Part shown: one piece after another, positions 1 to 9,959 of the stretch | How the letters are laid out: the number at the start of each line of letters is the position of its first letter | Numbering within the stretch: the first letter of the stretch is position 1 | Source of the DNA: Syngnathus acus | Lineage: Eukaryota; Chordata; Actinopteri; Syngnathiformes; Syngnathidae | NCBI RefSeq assembly: GCF_901709675.1 | Contig: NC_051095.1 | Span: 28,350,956 to 28,414,955, forward strand | Reading direction: 5' to 3' | Length of the DNA: 64,000 nt | Notes under the pieces: model-generated | The model's input: only the letters and a program-made list of their open reading frames with translations | The model's database searches: none | What the model was told of the DNA's origin: nothing | Made by a program: the position numbers and the translations under genes

Positions 1-449
1 TTAAATTCATCAATTGGTTTTAGAAATGACTCATATGAAAGCGGAAACTTTCCCGAAGGAGGTGTAATGTATGAAAATAAATTTGCTTCATTGCAGAAAT
101 ATTTATCAATTAATGAACACAGAAAGGTCAGATTTTGGCAAGACAAACGATTTTGTCGCCTTGTCATACAATGCACCCGATCTAGTTTGCACCCTCACCT
201 GTGCTCACTAATTAATTGGTTAATTAGTGGGTGTGTACAAAAAAACAACAGAACCCCAGACCTTCATTTGAACTGCAACCTGACCTCTGACAATATGCCA
301 AAAATCAACCCTGCTAACAAAGCCTTTATTATCAAGCGGCTCAAGATCAATTCCACTGCAGAGGTGGCTGGCAGCTTTCTCAACCTCAAGTACAAAGAAT
401 TGTAAATATTTAATTTGTAAAGAATTTATTTTATTTTTCAAATAATAAT
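1..449 (+). other. Possible Tc1/mariner-type remnant, AT-rich
   Basis: No complete gene is visible. The stretch 294-405 can be read as a short basic peptide starting MPKINPANKAF, which resembles the helix-turn-helix start of a Tc1/mariner-type transposase, but it stops after about 37 residues and no DDE region follows. The palindromic AATTAATTGGTTAATT near 210-225 could be a transposon subterminal feature. The assignment is a guess from general appearance; the segment could equally be unrelated intergenic DNA. Confidence 0.25.
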
Positions 450-451
450 TA

Positions 452-556
452 CCGTTTTTTTCCGTGTATAATGCGCAAAATTTAACTAATTTATTGTCCT
501 AAAATCTGGGGTGCGCATTATACATGGGTACAAATTTTTTTTAATTTTTTTTTTTA

Positions 557-591
<35 letters not shown>

Positions 592-1305
592 AAATCATGG
601 TACAACAAAACCAACAACAGGACTGACCGACAATAGTGTGTTTGTACTGTGCTCTGGTCATTTCGTCAAAGAAGGGATAATAGTCCTCTTCTCTTCTTGA
701 CTGACAATGAATGTGATAGTTTAATACAATCAGCAAATAACAAAATGCGTATTACAGGTAATATTTTACTTCACAACACTTTGCCATGTTCCTTTCGTCT
801 CTGCTGTTCACTTCAAACACGCTCCATACGAACGCAATGCTCTCGTATCAGACGTTTGCTCGATCACCTGCTCGTTTGCTGTCACAATGTACCCTACACA
901 AATCCGAAACATTTGTTGCGGCTCCGAGTCACGACGAGGGGCAAGTTTTGGTTTCCAAGGGTGTTTTTATTCCTCTTCAACGTCTCTCCCATACAGAGCC
1001 GCCTTTTTCACATGTCCGCACGTCACTTTCCTCTCTTTTCATCTGATCGCGGTGGTGCCTTTACGGGCAGTCGGAGAAATCAACGCCAACAAAAAAAAAA
1101 TACATCCAGCCTAGTTAAGACCATACCAAAGACTATAAAAATGGGACCCATTGCCTCCCTGCGTGTGTGACGATCATTGGGACTTAAAAAAAAAAAAAAA
1201 ATTGGGTGCGTATTATACATGGGTACAGGCTTTTTTCCAGCATCAACATGCCATTTTTAGGGTGCGTATTATACATGGGGGCGCATTATACACGGAAAAA
1301 AACGG
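452..1305 (+). mobile_element. Non-autonomous TA-flanked TIR transposon, copy 1
   Basis: Both ends carry a terminal inverted repeat of about 25 bp beginning CCGTTTTTTTCCGTGTATAA, and the element sits between TA dinucleotides (450-451... read as TA at the edge, and 1306-1307), which fits a Tc1/mariner/pogo-type target duplication. The subterminal motif GTATAATGCGCACC is repeated several times inward of each end. The short open frames inside show no transposase motif, so it would need a transposase from elsewhere. A shorter copy of the same family lies in opposite orientation at 34981-35523. Poly-T (550-587) and poly-A (1184-1200) runs lie just inside the ends. Confidence 0.75.
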
Positions 1306-1307
1306 TA

Positions 1308-1836
1308 ACTTAAAATTTCATGGCTGCAACACGTGCAGTAGAAGTTGGGAAAGGGCATGTTTACCACTTCGTTACATCACCTTTCCTTTTAATAACACTC
1401 AATAAATGTTGGGAAAGAGAGGAGACTAATTCTCTTAGCTTCTCATGTGGAATTCTTTCCCATTTTTGCTTGATGAACTGCTTCAGTTCAAGATTCAAGA
1501 ATTTTTATTCGCCATGTTTGAGCGTGCCAAACAAGGAATTTGAATTCGGTACATCACAGCCTCTGTTCAACATTTATGTGACTAACAACACTCAGGACCC
1601 TGTGAAAAATGACAAATATTCTCAAACAAAGTTGTTCAACAGTCCGGGGTCTTCCCTGTCGTATTTTACGCTTTCAAACATTTTCAATGGGAGACAGGTC
1701 TGGACTGCAAGCAGGCCAGGGGAGAACCTGGACTCTTTTGCTTCGAAGCCAAGCTGTTGTAACACGCGCAGAATGTGGCTTGGCATTATCTTGCTGAAAT
1801 AAGCAGCGGCGTCCATGAAAAAGACGTCACTTGGAC
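1308..1836 (-). mobile_element. Tc/mariner-like DNA transposon remnant split by a LINE tail
   Basis: The two blocks 1308-1486 and 1621-1836 read together like the minus-strand coding part of a common fish Tc/mariner-type transposon, with phrases such as GGGAGACAGGTCTGGACTGC in DNA. No intact frame remains and neither terminus is recognisable. The stretch between the two blocks is the 3' end of a LINE. The family name is from general recognition only, not from a search. Confidence 0.45.
1487..1620 (-). mobile_element. LINE 3' tail fragment
   Basis: This segment shares the order of phrases GCCAAACAAGGAATTTGA, CAGCCTCTGT and GTGACTAACAACA with the 3' untranslated end of the LINE at 3527-3700, so it is a severely 5'-truncated insertion of the same family. 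It contains no coding sequence. It interrupts a Tc/mariner-like remnant. Confidence 0.6.
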
Positions 1837-2366
1837 CAGTGGTCCCCAACCTTTTTTGCGCCACGGACCGGTTACATGTCAGAAATATTTTCGCGGACCG
1901 GCATTTATATAAATAAATAATACATTTATATAAATAAATAAATAAATAATACATTTATAATAAATATATAAATACGATGAAATAAACTGATACGACTGAC
2001 GTAAAAACAAGTACAAATGACAAAAATAAAACTCACCATTACGTTGAATTAGTGGGAGCACTGAGTTTGTTTCTCAGAAACGAGCCGGTCCCATCTAGAC
2101 GTAATCGGAGACAATGACACCCGAAGTGATTAAGGTTTGTCTTTTATTGCAGTATGCTTGGTCTCCATGTGTTGAAGCAGTTTTGAATGCTTCATTGCCT
2201 GGTTAGTTAGCCTGTCGCCACATATTAGCTTTGCGGGCTCGACTGGGGAAACATGTCACGTGACCGGGACGAGTGTCTTGACCTGAATTAATTGATCGTT
2301 GATCTTTTTTTTTTTTTCCTGGGCGGCTTGGCGGCCCGGTACCAAGTGACCCACGGACCGGTACCG
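1837..2366 (+). mobile_element. hAT transposon fragment, one end
   Basis: The left edge CAGTGGTCCCCAACC followed by a run rich in GCGCCACGGACCGG is the typical end of a hAT (Charlie-like) element. The partner end is missing: the sequence breaks off near 2366 after GACCCACGGACCGGTACCG and runs into a Tc1 element. A (TAAATAAA)n tract lies at 1905-1975. No transposase frame is present. Confidence 0.65.
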
Positions 2367-3264
2367 TTGATAACAGATGGTCCGCTTCCTCTTTGGTTCG
2401 GAGGACACGACGTCCAGTGTTTCCAAAAAACAATTTGAAAAGTGGACTCATCAGACCACAAAACACTTTTTCATTGTGCATCAGTCCATTTTACATGACT
2501 TCGGGCCCAGAGAACCCGGCGGCGATTCTGGATGTTGTTCATGAACAGCTTTTGCTTTGCATGGTGGAGTTTTAACCCGCACTTACTGATGTAGTGATGA
2601 ACTGTATTTACTGACAGTGGTTTTCTGAAGTTTTCCTGAGCCCATTTGGTGAGATCCTTTACGCACTCATGTCGGTTTTTAAGGCAGTGCCGTCTGAGGG
2701 ATCGAAGGTCACTGTCATTCAGTCTTGGTTTCCGGCCGTGGCGCTTACGTGCAGTGATTTCACCAGATTCTCTGAAACTTTTGATGATATTATGGACCGT
2801 AGATGTTGAAAACCCTAAATTCCTTGCAATTTTGCTTTGAGAAATGTTGTTCTTAAACTGTTCAACTATTTTCTCACGCAGTTGTGGACTAAGTGGTGAA
2901 CCTCGCCCCATCCTTGCTTGTGAATGACTGAGCATGTTTGGGGAGGCTCCTTTTATACCCAATCATGGTACCCAATTAGCCTGATTACATGTGGGATGTT
3001 CCAAATAGGTGTTTGATGAGCTTTTCTCAGCTTTCTGAGTATTTTTTGCCACCTTTCCCAACTTCTACTGGAAGTGTTGCAGCCATGAAATTCAAAGTTA
3101 ATTATTATTTGGCAAAAAACATTACATTTATTAGTTTGAAAATTAAATATGTTCTCTTTGTAGTGTATTCAATTGAATATGGGTTGAGAAGGATTTTCAA
3201 ATCGTTGTATTTTGGTTTTATTTACATTTTACACAATTTCCCAACTTCAACCGAATCCTGTTTG
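2367..3264 (-). mobile_element. Tc1-like transposon, 3' part lost
   Basis: The right end reads CCCAACTTCAACCGAATCC followed by TGTTTGTA and a TA at 3265-3266, matching a Tc1-type terminal repeat and TA target. The left end is cut off where the hAT fragment begins. The transposase frame on the minus strand is in the separate entry. To its right the sequence continues directly as a LINE, so this transposon landed inside that LINE. Confidence 0.65.
2371..2962 (-). pseudogene. Tc1-like transposase, N-terminal part
   Basis: The 163-residue frame 2471-2962 begins after an in-frame methionine and shows the two helix-turn-helix halves of the paired-like DNA-binding domain of Tc1 transposases (phrases QLREKIVEQFKNN, STSTVHNIIKSFRESG and the linker basic motif ARKRHGRKP). 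It then frame-shifts near 2475 into FFGNTGRRVLRTKEEADHL, the start of the catalytic part, and ends. At least half of the DDE catalytic domain is absent, so no active transposase can be made. A Tc1 transposase is normally about 340 residues. Confidence 0.85.
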
Positions 3265-3526
3265 TAGTTATGTTCTTAATGTGTTTTTGATAGGAGAGCG
3301 TTTGGTCAAATATAATCCCTAAATTAGTTACAGTATCACTTTGAGTGATAGTACATTTATCCATATTTACAGTGGTTTCCTTAAATAAATAGTGATAACG
3401 AGCAGGACCAATTATCAACATCTCGGTTTTATCTGGGTTAAGACGTAGGAAGCATCCATTGTTTAATCTCAGCACGGCACGCCTCAAGATTAAAATAATC
3501 CCGCGGATTTGTCATCGATAACGGCC
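3265..3526 (-). pseudogene. LINE reverse transcriptase fragment (old LINE A, 3' side)
   Basis: The minus-strand frame contains LNPDKTEMLIIGP and TQSDTVTNLGIIFDQT, which match phrase by phrase the better preserved LINE at 54284-55177 in this window. The family is an L2/CR1-like non-LTR element. The fragment stops abruptly at 3526, and its continuation (the catalytic YADD block) reappears at 6618-6825. The 3.1 kb between them is a second LINE that inserted here. Confidence 0.8.
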
Positions 3527-3779
3527 TTTATCAGAATCAGCTTTATTGACCAAGTTTGTGCATGCCAAACAAGGAATTTGACTCCGGTTGATCTCAGCCT
3601 CTGTGCAACTTTTAAGTGACTAACAACATTCAGATGACAAACAACATTTAAGTGGCAAGAACAGGATATTACTGTCCAATGATGTCTCTGAGACTCTATG
3701 AGTGGTGTGAGTTCATCAGAGCGACAGCATGAGAAAAGAAGCTGTGTCTGTGTCTACTGGTTTTAGCGTACAGCGCTCT

Positions 3780-5250
3780 CTAACACCGTCCAGAGGGGAG
3801 TAGTTTGAACAGTCTGTGACCTGGGTGAGAAGGGTCTGTCGAGATGTTACTTGCATTTTTTCTGGTCCTGGACAGGTACAAGCCTTGGATAGATGGGAGA
3901 TGTTTCCCGATTATCTTTTCCGTAGTCCTGATTGTCTGTTGCAGTCTGTGCTTGTCTTGTTTGGTGGCCAAACCAGACAGTGACAGAGGTGCAGACCATA
4001 GACTGGATGATGGCAGTGTAGAAGGTCTTCAGCAGCTCCTGTGGGAGGTTGAACTTCCTGAGCTGTCTCAGAAAGTACAGCCTCTGCTGGGCCTTCTTCC
4101 AGACAGAGTCTATGTGGCCGGTCCATTTCAGGTCCCGAAAGATTGTGGAGCCCAGGAACTTGAAGGTGTCTGGAGGGAATAGCATTACTGAGGATAGTGA
4201 GGGGTGGAAGTGGTGAAGGGTCTCTCCTGAAGTCCACTGTCATCTCCACGGTCTTGCGCGGGTTCAGGTCTAGGTGGTTTTGACTGCACCAGTGGACCAG
4301 CCGCTCCACCTCCTGTCTGTACACAGTCTCGTCACCGTCCCGGATCAGTCCGATGAGAGTGGTGTAGTCCGCATACTTCAGGAGCTTCACAGAAGACTCG
4401 CCTGAGGAGCAACCGAGAAGAGCAGTGGGGAGAGTACGCACCCCTGGGGGGGGCGCCAGTGCTGGTGGTCCGGGTGTCAGATGTGATGCTCTCCAGCCTC
4501 ACATGCTGTCTCCTGTTGGTCAGGAAGCTGGTGATCCACTGACAGGTGGAGGCAGGCACCGCGAGCTGGACGAGCTTATGGTGGAGGATGTCGGGAGCGA
4601 TGGTGCTGAACGCCGAGTTGAAGTCCACAAACAGGATCCTGGCGTACGTTCCTGGGGTGTCTCGTGGTGTAGGATGAAGTGCAGTCCCATGGTGACCGCA
4701 TCATCCATCGACCTGTTTGCCCGGTAGGCAAACTGTAGGGGGTCGAGCAGGGGGCCCGCGATGTCCTTCAGGTGGCTAGCCCTAACCCAACACCAGCCTC
4801 TCAAAGGATTTCATGACCACAGATGTCAGGGCGACAGGTCTATAATCGTTTAAACCTGTGATGGCGGCTTCTTGGCCACCGGTACGATGGTGGAGCTTTT
4901 GAAGCACGAGGGCACCTCACACAGCTCCAGGGAACTGTTGAAGATCAATTTAAAGGTGGGTGCCAGCTCTTCAGCACTGAATTTCAGACAGGAGGGTGAC
5001 ATGCCGTCTGGGCCTGGTGCCTTGCTGACCTTTTGTCTCCGGAACATCTGACACACCTCCTCCTCGCGGATCTGACGTGCGGGCGCGGCTTCTGAAAGAG
5101 GTGATAACAACGATGGAGGTGTGAACAGGGAGGTTGTGGGGGGAGGTGTGGCTGTCTATTGTGATGCAGGAGGTCCTGTTGTGTGGGTGGACGTTCAAAC
5201 CTGCAGTAAAACCTGTTTAGCTGGTTTACAAGCCTTGTGTTCTCCACAAA
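3780..5250 (-). pseudogene. LINE B reverse transcriptase, broken
   Basis: Read on the minus strand, this holds the ordered blocks of a non-LTR reverse transcriptase: KAPGPDGMSPSCLK near 5010, FAYRANRSMDDAV near 4720, DFNSAFSTI near 4610, and KYADYTTLIGLI near 4370. The invariant YADD catalytic box is YADY here, so one catalytic aspartate is lost. The thumb and C-terminal region follows (LYFLRQLRKFNLPQ, HPGHRLFKLLPSGRC). The blocks lie in different frames, with at least four shifts. In an active element this enzyme copies the RNA onto nicked chromosomal DNA. Clade is probably L2/CR1/Rex1-like; a phylogeny would settle it. Confidence 0.85.
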
Positions 5251-6600
5251 ACGTTTTTTTTTTTCCTGAAGCCTGTGATGCTCTGCAGGCCTTGCCGCAC
5301 TGTTGAGGGATCAGGATTGGCAGAGAGGTCCCTCTCCAGGCTCTTTCCATAGCTCCTCTTAGCTTTCCTGATCTCTCGGGTCAGTGTGTTCCTGGCCTGC
5401 CTGAACAGGTCATGGTCCCCACTCCGATAGGTCTCCTTGGCTTTGTGCAGCATCCTGAGGTTTGGTGTAAACCACGGTTTGTTGTTGAACGTGCAGAAGT
5501 TCTTAGTCCACACACACACAAGTCCTCACACTAGCTGATGTATGATGGGACAGTATCGATTAGTTCATGCAGGTCTGAAGTTGCAGCTTAAAAAATACTC
5601 CAATCTGTGCAGTCAAAGCAGGCTTGGAGGTCCTGCTTTGACTCCACTGTCCATTTCCTCACAGTCCTCACCATAGGCTTAGAATTTCTGCCTGTAGGCT
5701 GGGATCAAATGAACTGGACAGTGGTCCGAGAGTCCTAAAGCTGCACGGAGCGGCCCTTTATTATGGAGTAGCAGTGGTCTAGTGTCTGTGTCATGCTGGT
5801 GGGACACGTTATGTGCTGTCTGTATTTGGGGAGTTCGTGTGTGATGTTTGCTCTGTTAAGATCACCCAAAACAATGATCAGTGAGTTTGGTAGTTTTTTC
5901 TCCACATCTATTACCTGGCCAGCCAGCAGCTGTGTGGCTTCGATCACACGTGTGTGTGATGGAATGTAAACACCCGCCATTACGATCGAGGAAAACTCCT
6001 GTGGATAATAAAACGGCCGGCAGTTTATGAAACGTGTCTCTAGCAGAGGGCTGCAAGACTCTTTCAACATTGTGACATCAGTACACCAAACTTCATTAAT
6101 GTAGAAACATAGACCACCTCCCTTTGTTTTTCCTGTGAGCTCCATGCTGCGATCTGCACGTAGTAGCTGAAACCCAGTTAGCTCTACAGCATGGTGGGGG
6201 GTGCGTCCGTTGAGCCACGTTTAGGTGAAGCGCAGCGGATCTGCTAATGTCCGGGTTCCTTGAAATGAGAAGCAGCAGTTCGTCCATCTTGTTCGCCAGG
6301 GAGCCGACATCCGCCAGATGAATTGATGGTAGGGAAGCACAGAACCCTGCCTCAACAAAGGCTCCGGCGCGCTTGCCACGCCGCCATCTTTGGCATAGCT
6401 TGTAGAGCGCCGCCGCTCCAGCTAAAATCTCCGTCAAACAGCCTGGGTCAGTGAAAACCGGAGAGAAAGTACCAGGAGAAGACTGTCCGATGTTCAACAG
6501 TTCTTCTCTGCTAAAAGTGATCCGGGATGGGCAGCAGAAGATGCAAAAAACACACAAAATAACACAAAGTAGCAGAGCACGAGTCACCGAGGCGGCCATC
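5226..6600 (-). pseudogene. LINE B N-terminus, AP endonuclease and linker, broken
   Basis: The minus strand carries a start ATG near 6600 with MAASVTRALLLC, a conserved block LANKMDELLLLI near 6280, and an endonuclease frame 5735-6145 with the motifs GDLNRANI and TLDHCY, which correspond to the metal-binding Asn/Asp and the late His region of apurinic-type endonucleases. The linker 5226-5519 has NNKPWFTPNL and EIRKAKRSYG, typical of the region between endonuclease and reverse transcriptase. Frame changes at about 6210 and 5700 break the protein. The endonuclease would nick target DNA to prime reverse transcription. Confidence 0.8.
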
Positions 6601-6617
6601 CGCGGCGCGATCAGTGA

Positions 6618-6825
6618 AATGACGATGATATAATTGGGTGTCATCCGCATAACATTGAAAACTAATGTTATATTTACGTATAATGTCCCCAAGTGGAATC
6701 ATATAAATACTAGATAGTATTGGTCCGAGGACCAATCCCTGCGGGACACCACACGTAAGATTAGTTAGCTCAGAAGTCGTGTTGCCATGGACCACGCGGT
6801 GGGTCCTGTCAGATAGATAAGAATT
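6618..6825 (-). pseudogene. LINE A reverse transcriptase fragment (5' side)
   Basis: The minus strand encodes CGVPQGLVLGPILSS, IPLGDIIRKYNISFQ and CYADDTQLY, the catalytic core of the same L2-like LINE whose next part is at 3265-3526. It ends at about 6825, where it joins a 26-bp stretch of 5S rRNA-like sequence. Comparison with 55090-55290 shows the missing middle is only LINE B. Confidence 0.8.
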
Positions 6826-6826
6826 A

Positions 6827-6852
6827 AACTTGGATGGGAGACCACCTGGGAA
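6827..6852 (+). other. 5S rRNA-like snippet (internal control region)
   Basis: The sequence AACTTGGATGGGAGACCACC followed by TGGGAA matches the 3' half of the vertebrate 5S rRNA internal promoter region with one substitution. Only about 26 bp is present, with no 5' half and no terminator, so it is a fragment, possibly from a 5S-derived SINE head or a template switch at a LINE 5' end. It is not a 5S gene. Confidence 0.55.
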
Positions 6853-6889
6853 AGTGTTTTTACCCTTTTCATGACATTTACTTTGATAC

Positions 6890-7480
6890 AGCTAACAGCC
6901 GGGGCTGCTGACACTTAAAGAAAATATTAAAACATTTTAGTTGGCCTCCTGGCTGGAGAGGCTTATTTTCTGTCATTTCTGTCAAAGTTTCAGGCGGCCG
7001 ATTGTACTTTCCAAATTTGAGTGGCTCTCCGTGCTCATGCAGGAGGCAGATTTTTCATCACTCCAGTCCTATCGCGCAACCGCAGCGAGCTGGACGCATT
7101 ATTGTCACAGGGCCGCTGACACTTATAGAAAATATTCCAAAATATGAGTTGACCTCCAGGCAGGAGAGGCAGATTTTTCGTAATTTCCGTCCGACCGCGC
7201 AACCGCAGCGCGCCGGGCGGATTATTTTGACAGGGCTGCTGACAGAAAATATTCCAAAATTTTAGATGACCTCCAGGCTGGAGAGGCTGATTTTACGTCA
7301 TTTCTGTCTGACCGTGCCGTACGCATTATTGTCACAGGGCCGCTGACACATAGAAAATATTGAAAAATTTGAGTTGACCTCCAGGGGGTCCACGGATGCT
7401 CCAGGCGACGGCCTCCGGTGCCCGTCACCCGGTCAAAGTTTCAGGCGTCCGGATGTAGTTTCCAAAATTTGAGTGGACCT
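6890..7480 (+). repeat. Degenerate tandem repeat, unit about 105-120 bp
   Basis: Four to five diverged copies share the phrases GGCCGCTGACAC, GAAAATATTCCAAAAT, TTGACCTCCAGGCTGGAGAG and CGCAACCGCAGCG, with starts near 6902, 7111, 7232 and 7338. There is no convincing coding frame. It could be an internal piece of an unidentified transposon. Confidence 0.65.
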
Positions 7481-7512
7481 CCCTGCGCAGGAGGCTGAGG
7501 TTCAGAAAAGAA

Positions 7513-7665
7513 GTGCTTATTGGTCATTGAAGAAGATAAAATGTTCACGTTCCAGAAGTGTCTGTGAAGATTTGGACTCATTCATTTTGATATTGTGCAG
7601 CCATCAAGGTACGGCATTGTTGCTAGTATTCGCAGGGAGTTTCGCGAAAGGCTGTCCTATACCAA
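7513..7665 (+). repeat. Dispersed repeat R, copy 1
   Basis: The segment TGAAGATTTGGACTCATTC followed by GTGCAGCCAT and AAGGTACG matches a second copy at 28250-28362 with modest divergence. Neither copy has a recognisable frame. The copy here ends at the target duplication of the LTR element that follows, and resumes after 9566, so the LTR element inserted into it. Confidence 0.6.
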
Positions 7666-7670
7666 CTTAC

Positions 7671-8048
7671 TGTCACGACTCGTCCCCGGTCACGTCCATG
7701 TTGTCATAGTTTGTCCGTGTGTCTGTGTGCTCGCCCCTCCCCTCCTGTGTGCCCATGATCAGTGCGATCATTCTCACCTGCCTCTTGTTACCTGTCTTGT
7801 ATATTAAGTCCTGTCTGTGTATCATTCCTGTCGGAGCATTGTTTGTTACTGTCATGAGGTTATTTTGGTTCCTGTCTTTGGTAATGTCACCCTGTCTCTT
7901 TGTTCCACGTCTTTTTTGGTCAGTCCTGTGGTTGGTTTTGGTTAGAGAGTTATGTCAGTTTGCCGAGTATGTATTTTGAGTTCCTCCAATAAACCCTAGT
8001 CCAAGCTGCATTTGGTCGCCCTGCTCCATTCCCACTCCGTTCGTGACA
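7671..8048 (+). repeat. 5' LTR
   Basis: This LTR begins TGTCACG and ends GTGACA. It contains an AATAAA polyadenylation signal at 7988-7993 near its end, followed by a short R-U5-like tail. It differs from the 3' copy by a handful of substitutions and small indels, so the insertion is not brand new. Confidence 0.9.
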
Positions 8049-9180
8049 GAATGCTCCGACCACTACAGCGACCAGCACTTGGATCTTCCTCCACCACCAG
8101 CTCCCGTCTGCGACGCCCGAGCCACGTTCGTCGTCCGAGCATGTTCCAGCGCCATCGGGACTTTGCTCCAGCGACGCCGGACTCGCGGTCGCCATCGGAG
8201 TTTCTCCTGGCGCCATCGGCTCCGTGACAGTCATCGGACTTCGCTGCCGCGACGCGGGACCCGCGGCCGCCATCGGAGTGCGTCCCGGCGCCATCGGCTC
8301 CGCGACAGTCATCGGACTTCGCTGCCGCGACGCTGGACCCGCGGCCGCCATCGGAGTGCCTCCCGGCGCCATCAGCGTCACCGGACCCGCGGCATTGCTG
8401 GGCCTCGTGCCAACAATGCCGGACCCGCGATCGTCACAGACCCTGCTCCCACTGCTGAAACACTGACTCCTGCTGCTGCGTGCAGCTCTGACTTTCGAAT
8501 GCCGCTGATTGCGGCGATGACTTTTAGTGGCCGCCCGAGTGCGGTTCGGTTCCCCAAGTTGCCGCCCGAGTGCGGTTCTGTGCCCCAAGTTGCCGCCCGA
8601 GTGCGGTTCTGTGCCCCAAGTTGCCGCCCGAGTGCGGTTCTGTGCCCCAATTTGCCGCCCGAGTGCGGTTCTGTGCCCCAAGTTGCCGCCCGAGTACGGT
8701 TCTCTCCCCCAAGTTGCCGCCCGAGTGCGGTTCTGTCCCCCAAGTTGCTGCCGAGTGTGGTTCAGGTCCCCAGTGTGTGCCGCGATTGTGGCCCTGGGCC
8801 CCTGAACGCCGCGGAGTGCAGTTCTGTCCCCCCAAGTGCTGCTGATTGCGGTTCAGGTCCCCAGTGTGTGCCGCGATTGTGGCCCTGGGCCCCTGAACGC
8901 CGCAGAGTGCAGTTCTGTCCCCCAAGTTGCTGCCGATTGCGGTTCAGGTCCCCAGTGTGTGCCGCGAGTGTGGCCCTGGGCCCCTGAACGCCGCTGAGTG
9001 CAGTTCTGTCCCCCAAGTCGCCGCCGAGTGCGGTTGTTTCCCCAGTCGCCGCCGAGCGCGGTTCAGGCTGTTTCTAAAACCAGTAGGGTCGTCTGGACTG
9101 GTGCGCTTCTCCCCCGCCCCCCCCTGCGTGCCGCCGTGGGGGGTTGGGTTTTTGGGAGCCGTCCCTTGTGGGGGGGGTTC
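8049..9180 (+). repeat. Interior minisatellites of the LTR element
   Basis: Three consecutive tandem arrays are visible. 8165-8390 has about three 70-bp units with CGCGGCCGCCATCGGAGTG. 8530-8755 has about seven 31-bp units with GCCGCCCGAGTGCGGTTCTG. 8755-9050 has three units of about 90 bp with CAGTGTGTGCCGCGATTG. Long open frames exist on both strands only because the unit lengths preserve frame; their arginine/proline/alanine-rich content has no retroviral motif. Confidence 0.85.
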
Positions 9181-9561
9181 TGTCACGACTCGTCCCCGGT
9201 CACATCCATGTTGTCATAGTTTGTCCGTGTGTCTGTGTGCTCGCCCCTCCCCTCCTGTGTGCCCATGATCAGTGCGATCATTCTCACCTGCCTCTTGTTA
9301 CCTGTCTTGTATATTAAGTCCTGTCTGTGTATCATTCCCTGTCGGAGCATTGTTTGTTACTGTCATGAGGTTATTTTGATTCCTGTCTTTGGTAATGTCA
9401 CCCTGTCTCTTTGTTCCACGTCTTTTTTGGTCAGTCCTCTGGTTGGTTTTGGTTAGAGAGTTATGTCAGTTTGCCGAGTATGTATTTTGAGTTCCTCCAA
9501 TAAACCCTGGTCCAAGCTGCATTTGGTCGCCCTGCTCCATTCCCACTCCGTATCCGTGACA
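9181..9561 (+). repeat. 3' LTR
   Basis: This is the partner of 7671-8048, starting right after the polypurine tract and ending GTGACA before the CTTAC duplication. It carries the same AATAAA signal (about 9499-9504). Confidence 0.9.
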
Positions 9562-9584
9562 CTTACTCCATCAAATTACGCTCG

Positions 9585-9912
9585 GACTTCGTTAAAAAAA
9601 GTTAAAAAGTTAAAGTCCCAATGATCGTCACACACACATCTGGGTGTGGTGAAATTTGTCCTCTGCATTTAACCCATCCCCGTGTGATTTTGATCCATCC
9701 CCTGGGGGAGAGGGGAGCAGTGAGCAGCAGCGGTGCCGCGCTCGGGAATCATTTGGCGATCTAACCCCCCAATTCCAACCCTTAATGCTGAGTGCCAAGC
9801 AGGGAGGCAAAGGGTCCCATTTTTATAGTCTTTGGTATGACCCGGCCGGGGTTTGAACCCACAACCTTCCAGTCTCAGGGCGGACACTCTACCACTAGGC
9901 CACTGAGCTGGT
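9585..9912 (-). mobile_element. tRNA-derived SINE (family S1), copy 1
   Basis: On the minus strand the head reads AGCTCAGTGGCCTAGTGGTA and contains a box A (TAGTGGTAGAGT) and a box B (GGTTCAAACCC), the internal RNA polymerase III promoter. The body ends in a TTAAAG-type tail near 9590. It closely matches the plus-strand copy at 17711-18032. There is no coding capacity, and it would depend on a LINE for movement. Confidence 0.9.
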
Positions 9913-9959
9913 TCGTAAAGGCCACAGTCAATCAGAGGTGATTGAAGTGGTTATAAGAG

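Larger units (their letters stand above)
3527..6617 (-). mobile_element. Nearly full-length LINE B inserted into LINE A
   Basis: On the minus strand this element runs from a short N-terminal leader (about 6600) through an AP-endonuclease-like domain and a reverse transcriptase to a 3' untranslated end at 3527-3780. The flanks belong to one older LINE, so the boundaries are well fixed by comparison with 55070-55110. An imperfect target duplication may exist: GATTTGTCATCGATAACGG on the left and GATCAGTGAAATGACGATG on the right. Its 3' tail family also seeded the fragment at 1487-1620. Several frameshifts show that it is inactive. Confidence 0.8.
7671..9561 (+). mobile_element. Complete non-autonomous LTR retrotransposon
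   Basis: Two direct repeats of 378 bp (7671-8048) and 381 bp (9181-9561) both start TGTCACGACTCG and end CGTGACA, i.e. TG...CA. The element is flanked by CTTAC on each side (7666-7670 and 9562-9566), a 5-bp target duplication. A G-rich polypurine tract, GTGGGGGGGGTTC, abuts the 3' LTR. The 1.1 kb interior encodes no gag or pol and consists largely of three minisatellites. The element must have borrowed its proteins from an autonomous relative, probably Gypsy-type. Confidence 0.9.

Noticed and set aside
649-1170. Open frame of 173 residues in the TIR element
   Set aside because: It has no transposase motif, and the corresponding part of the second copy at 34981-35523 does not keep the frame.
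6827-6852. 5S rRNA gene
   Set aside because: Only 26 of about 120 bases are present.
7950-8987. Open frames of 243 (minus) and 314 (plus) residues
   Set aside because: They run through tandem repeats whose unit lengths preserve the frame; the content is low-complexity and has no gag or pol motif.
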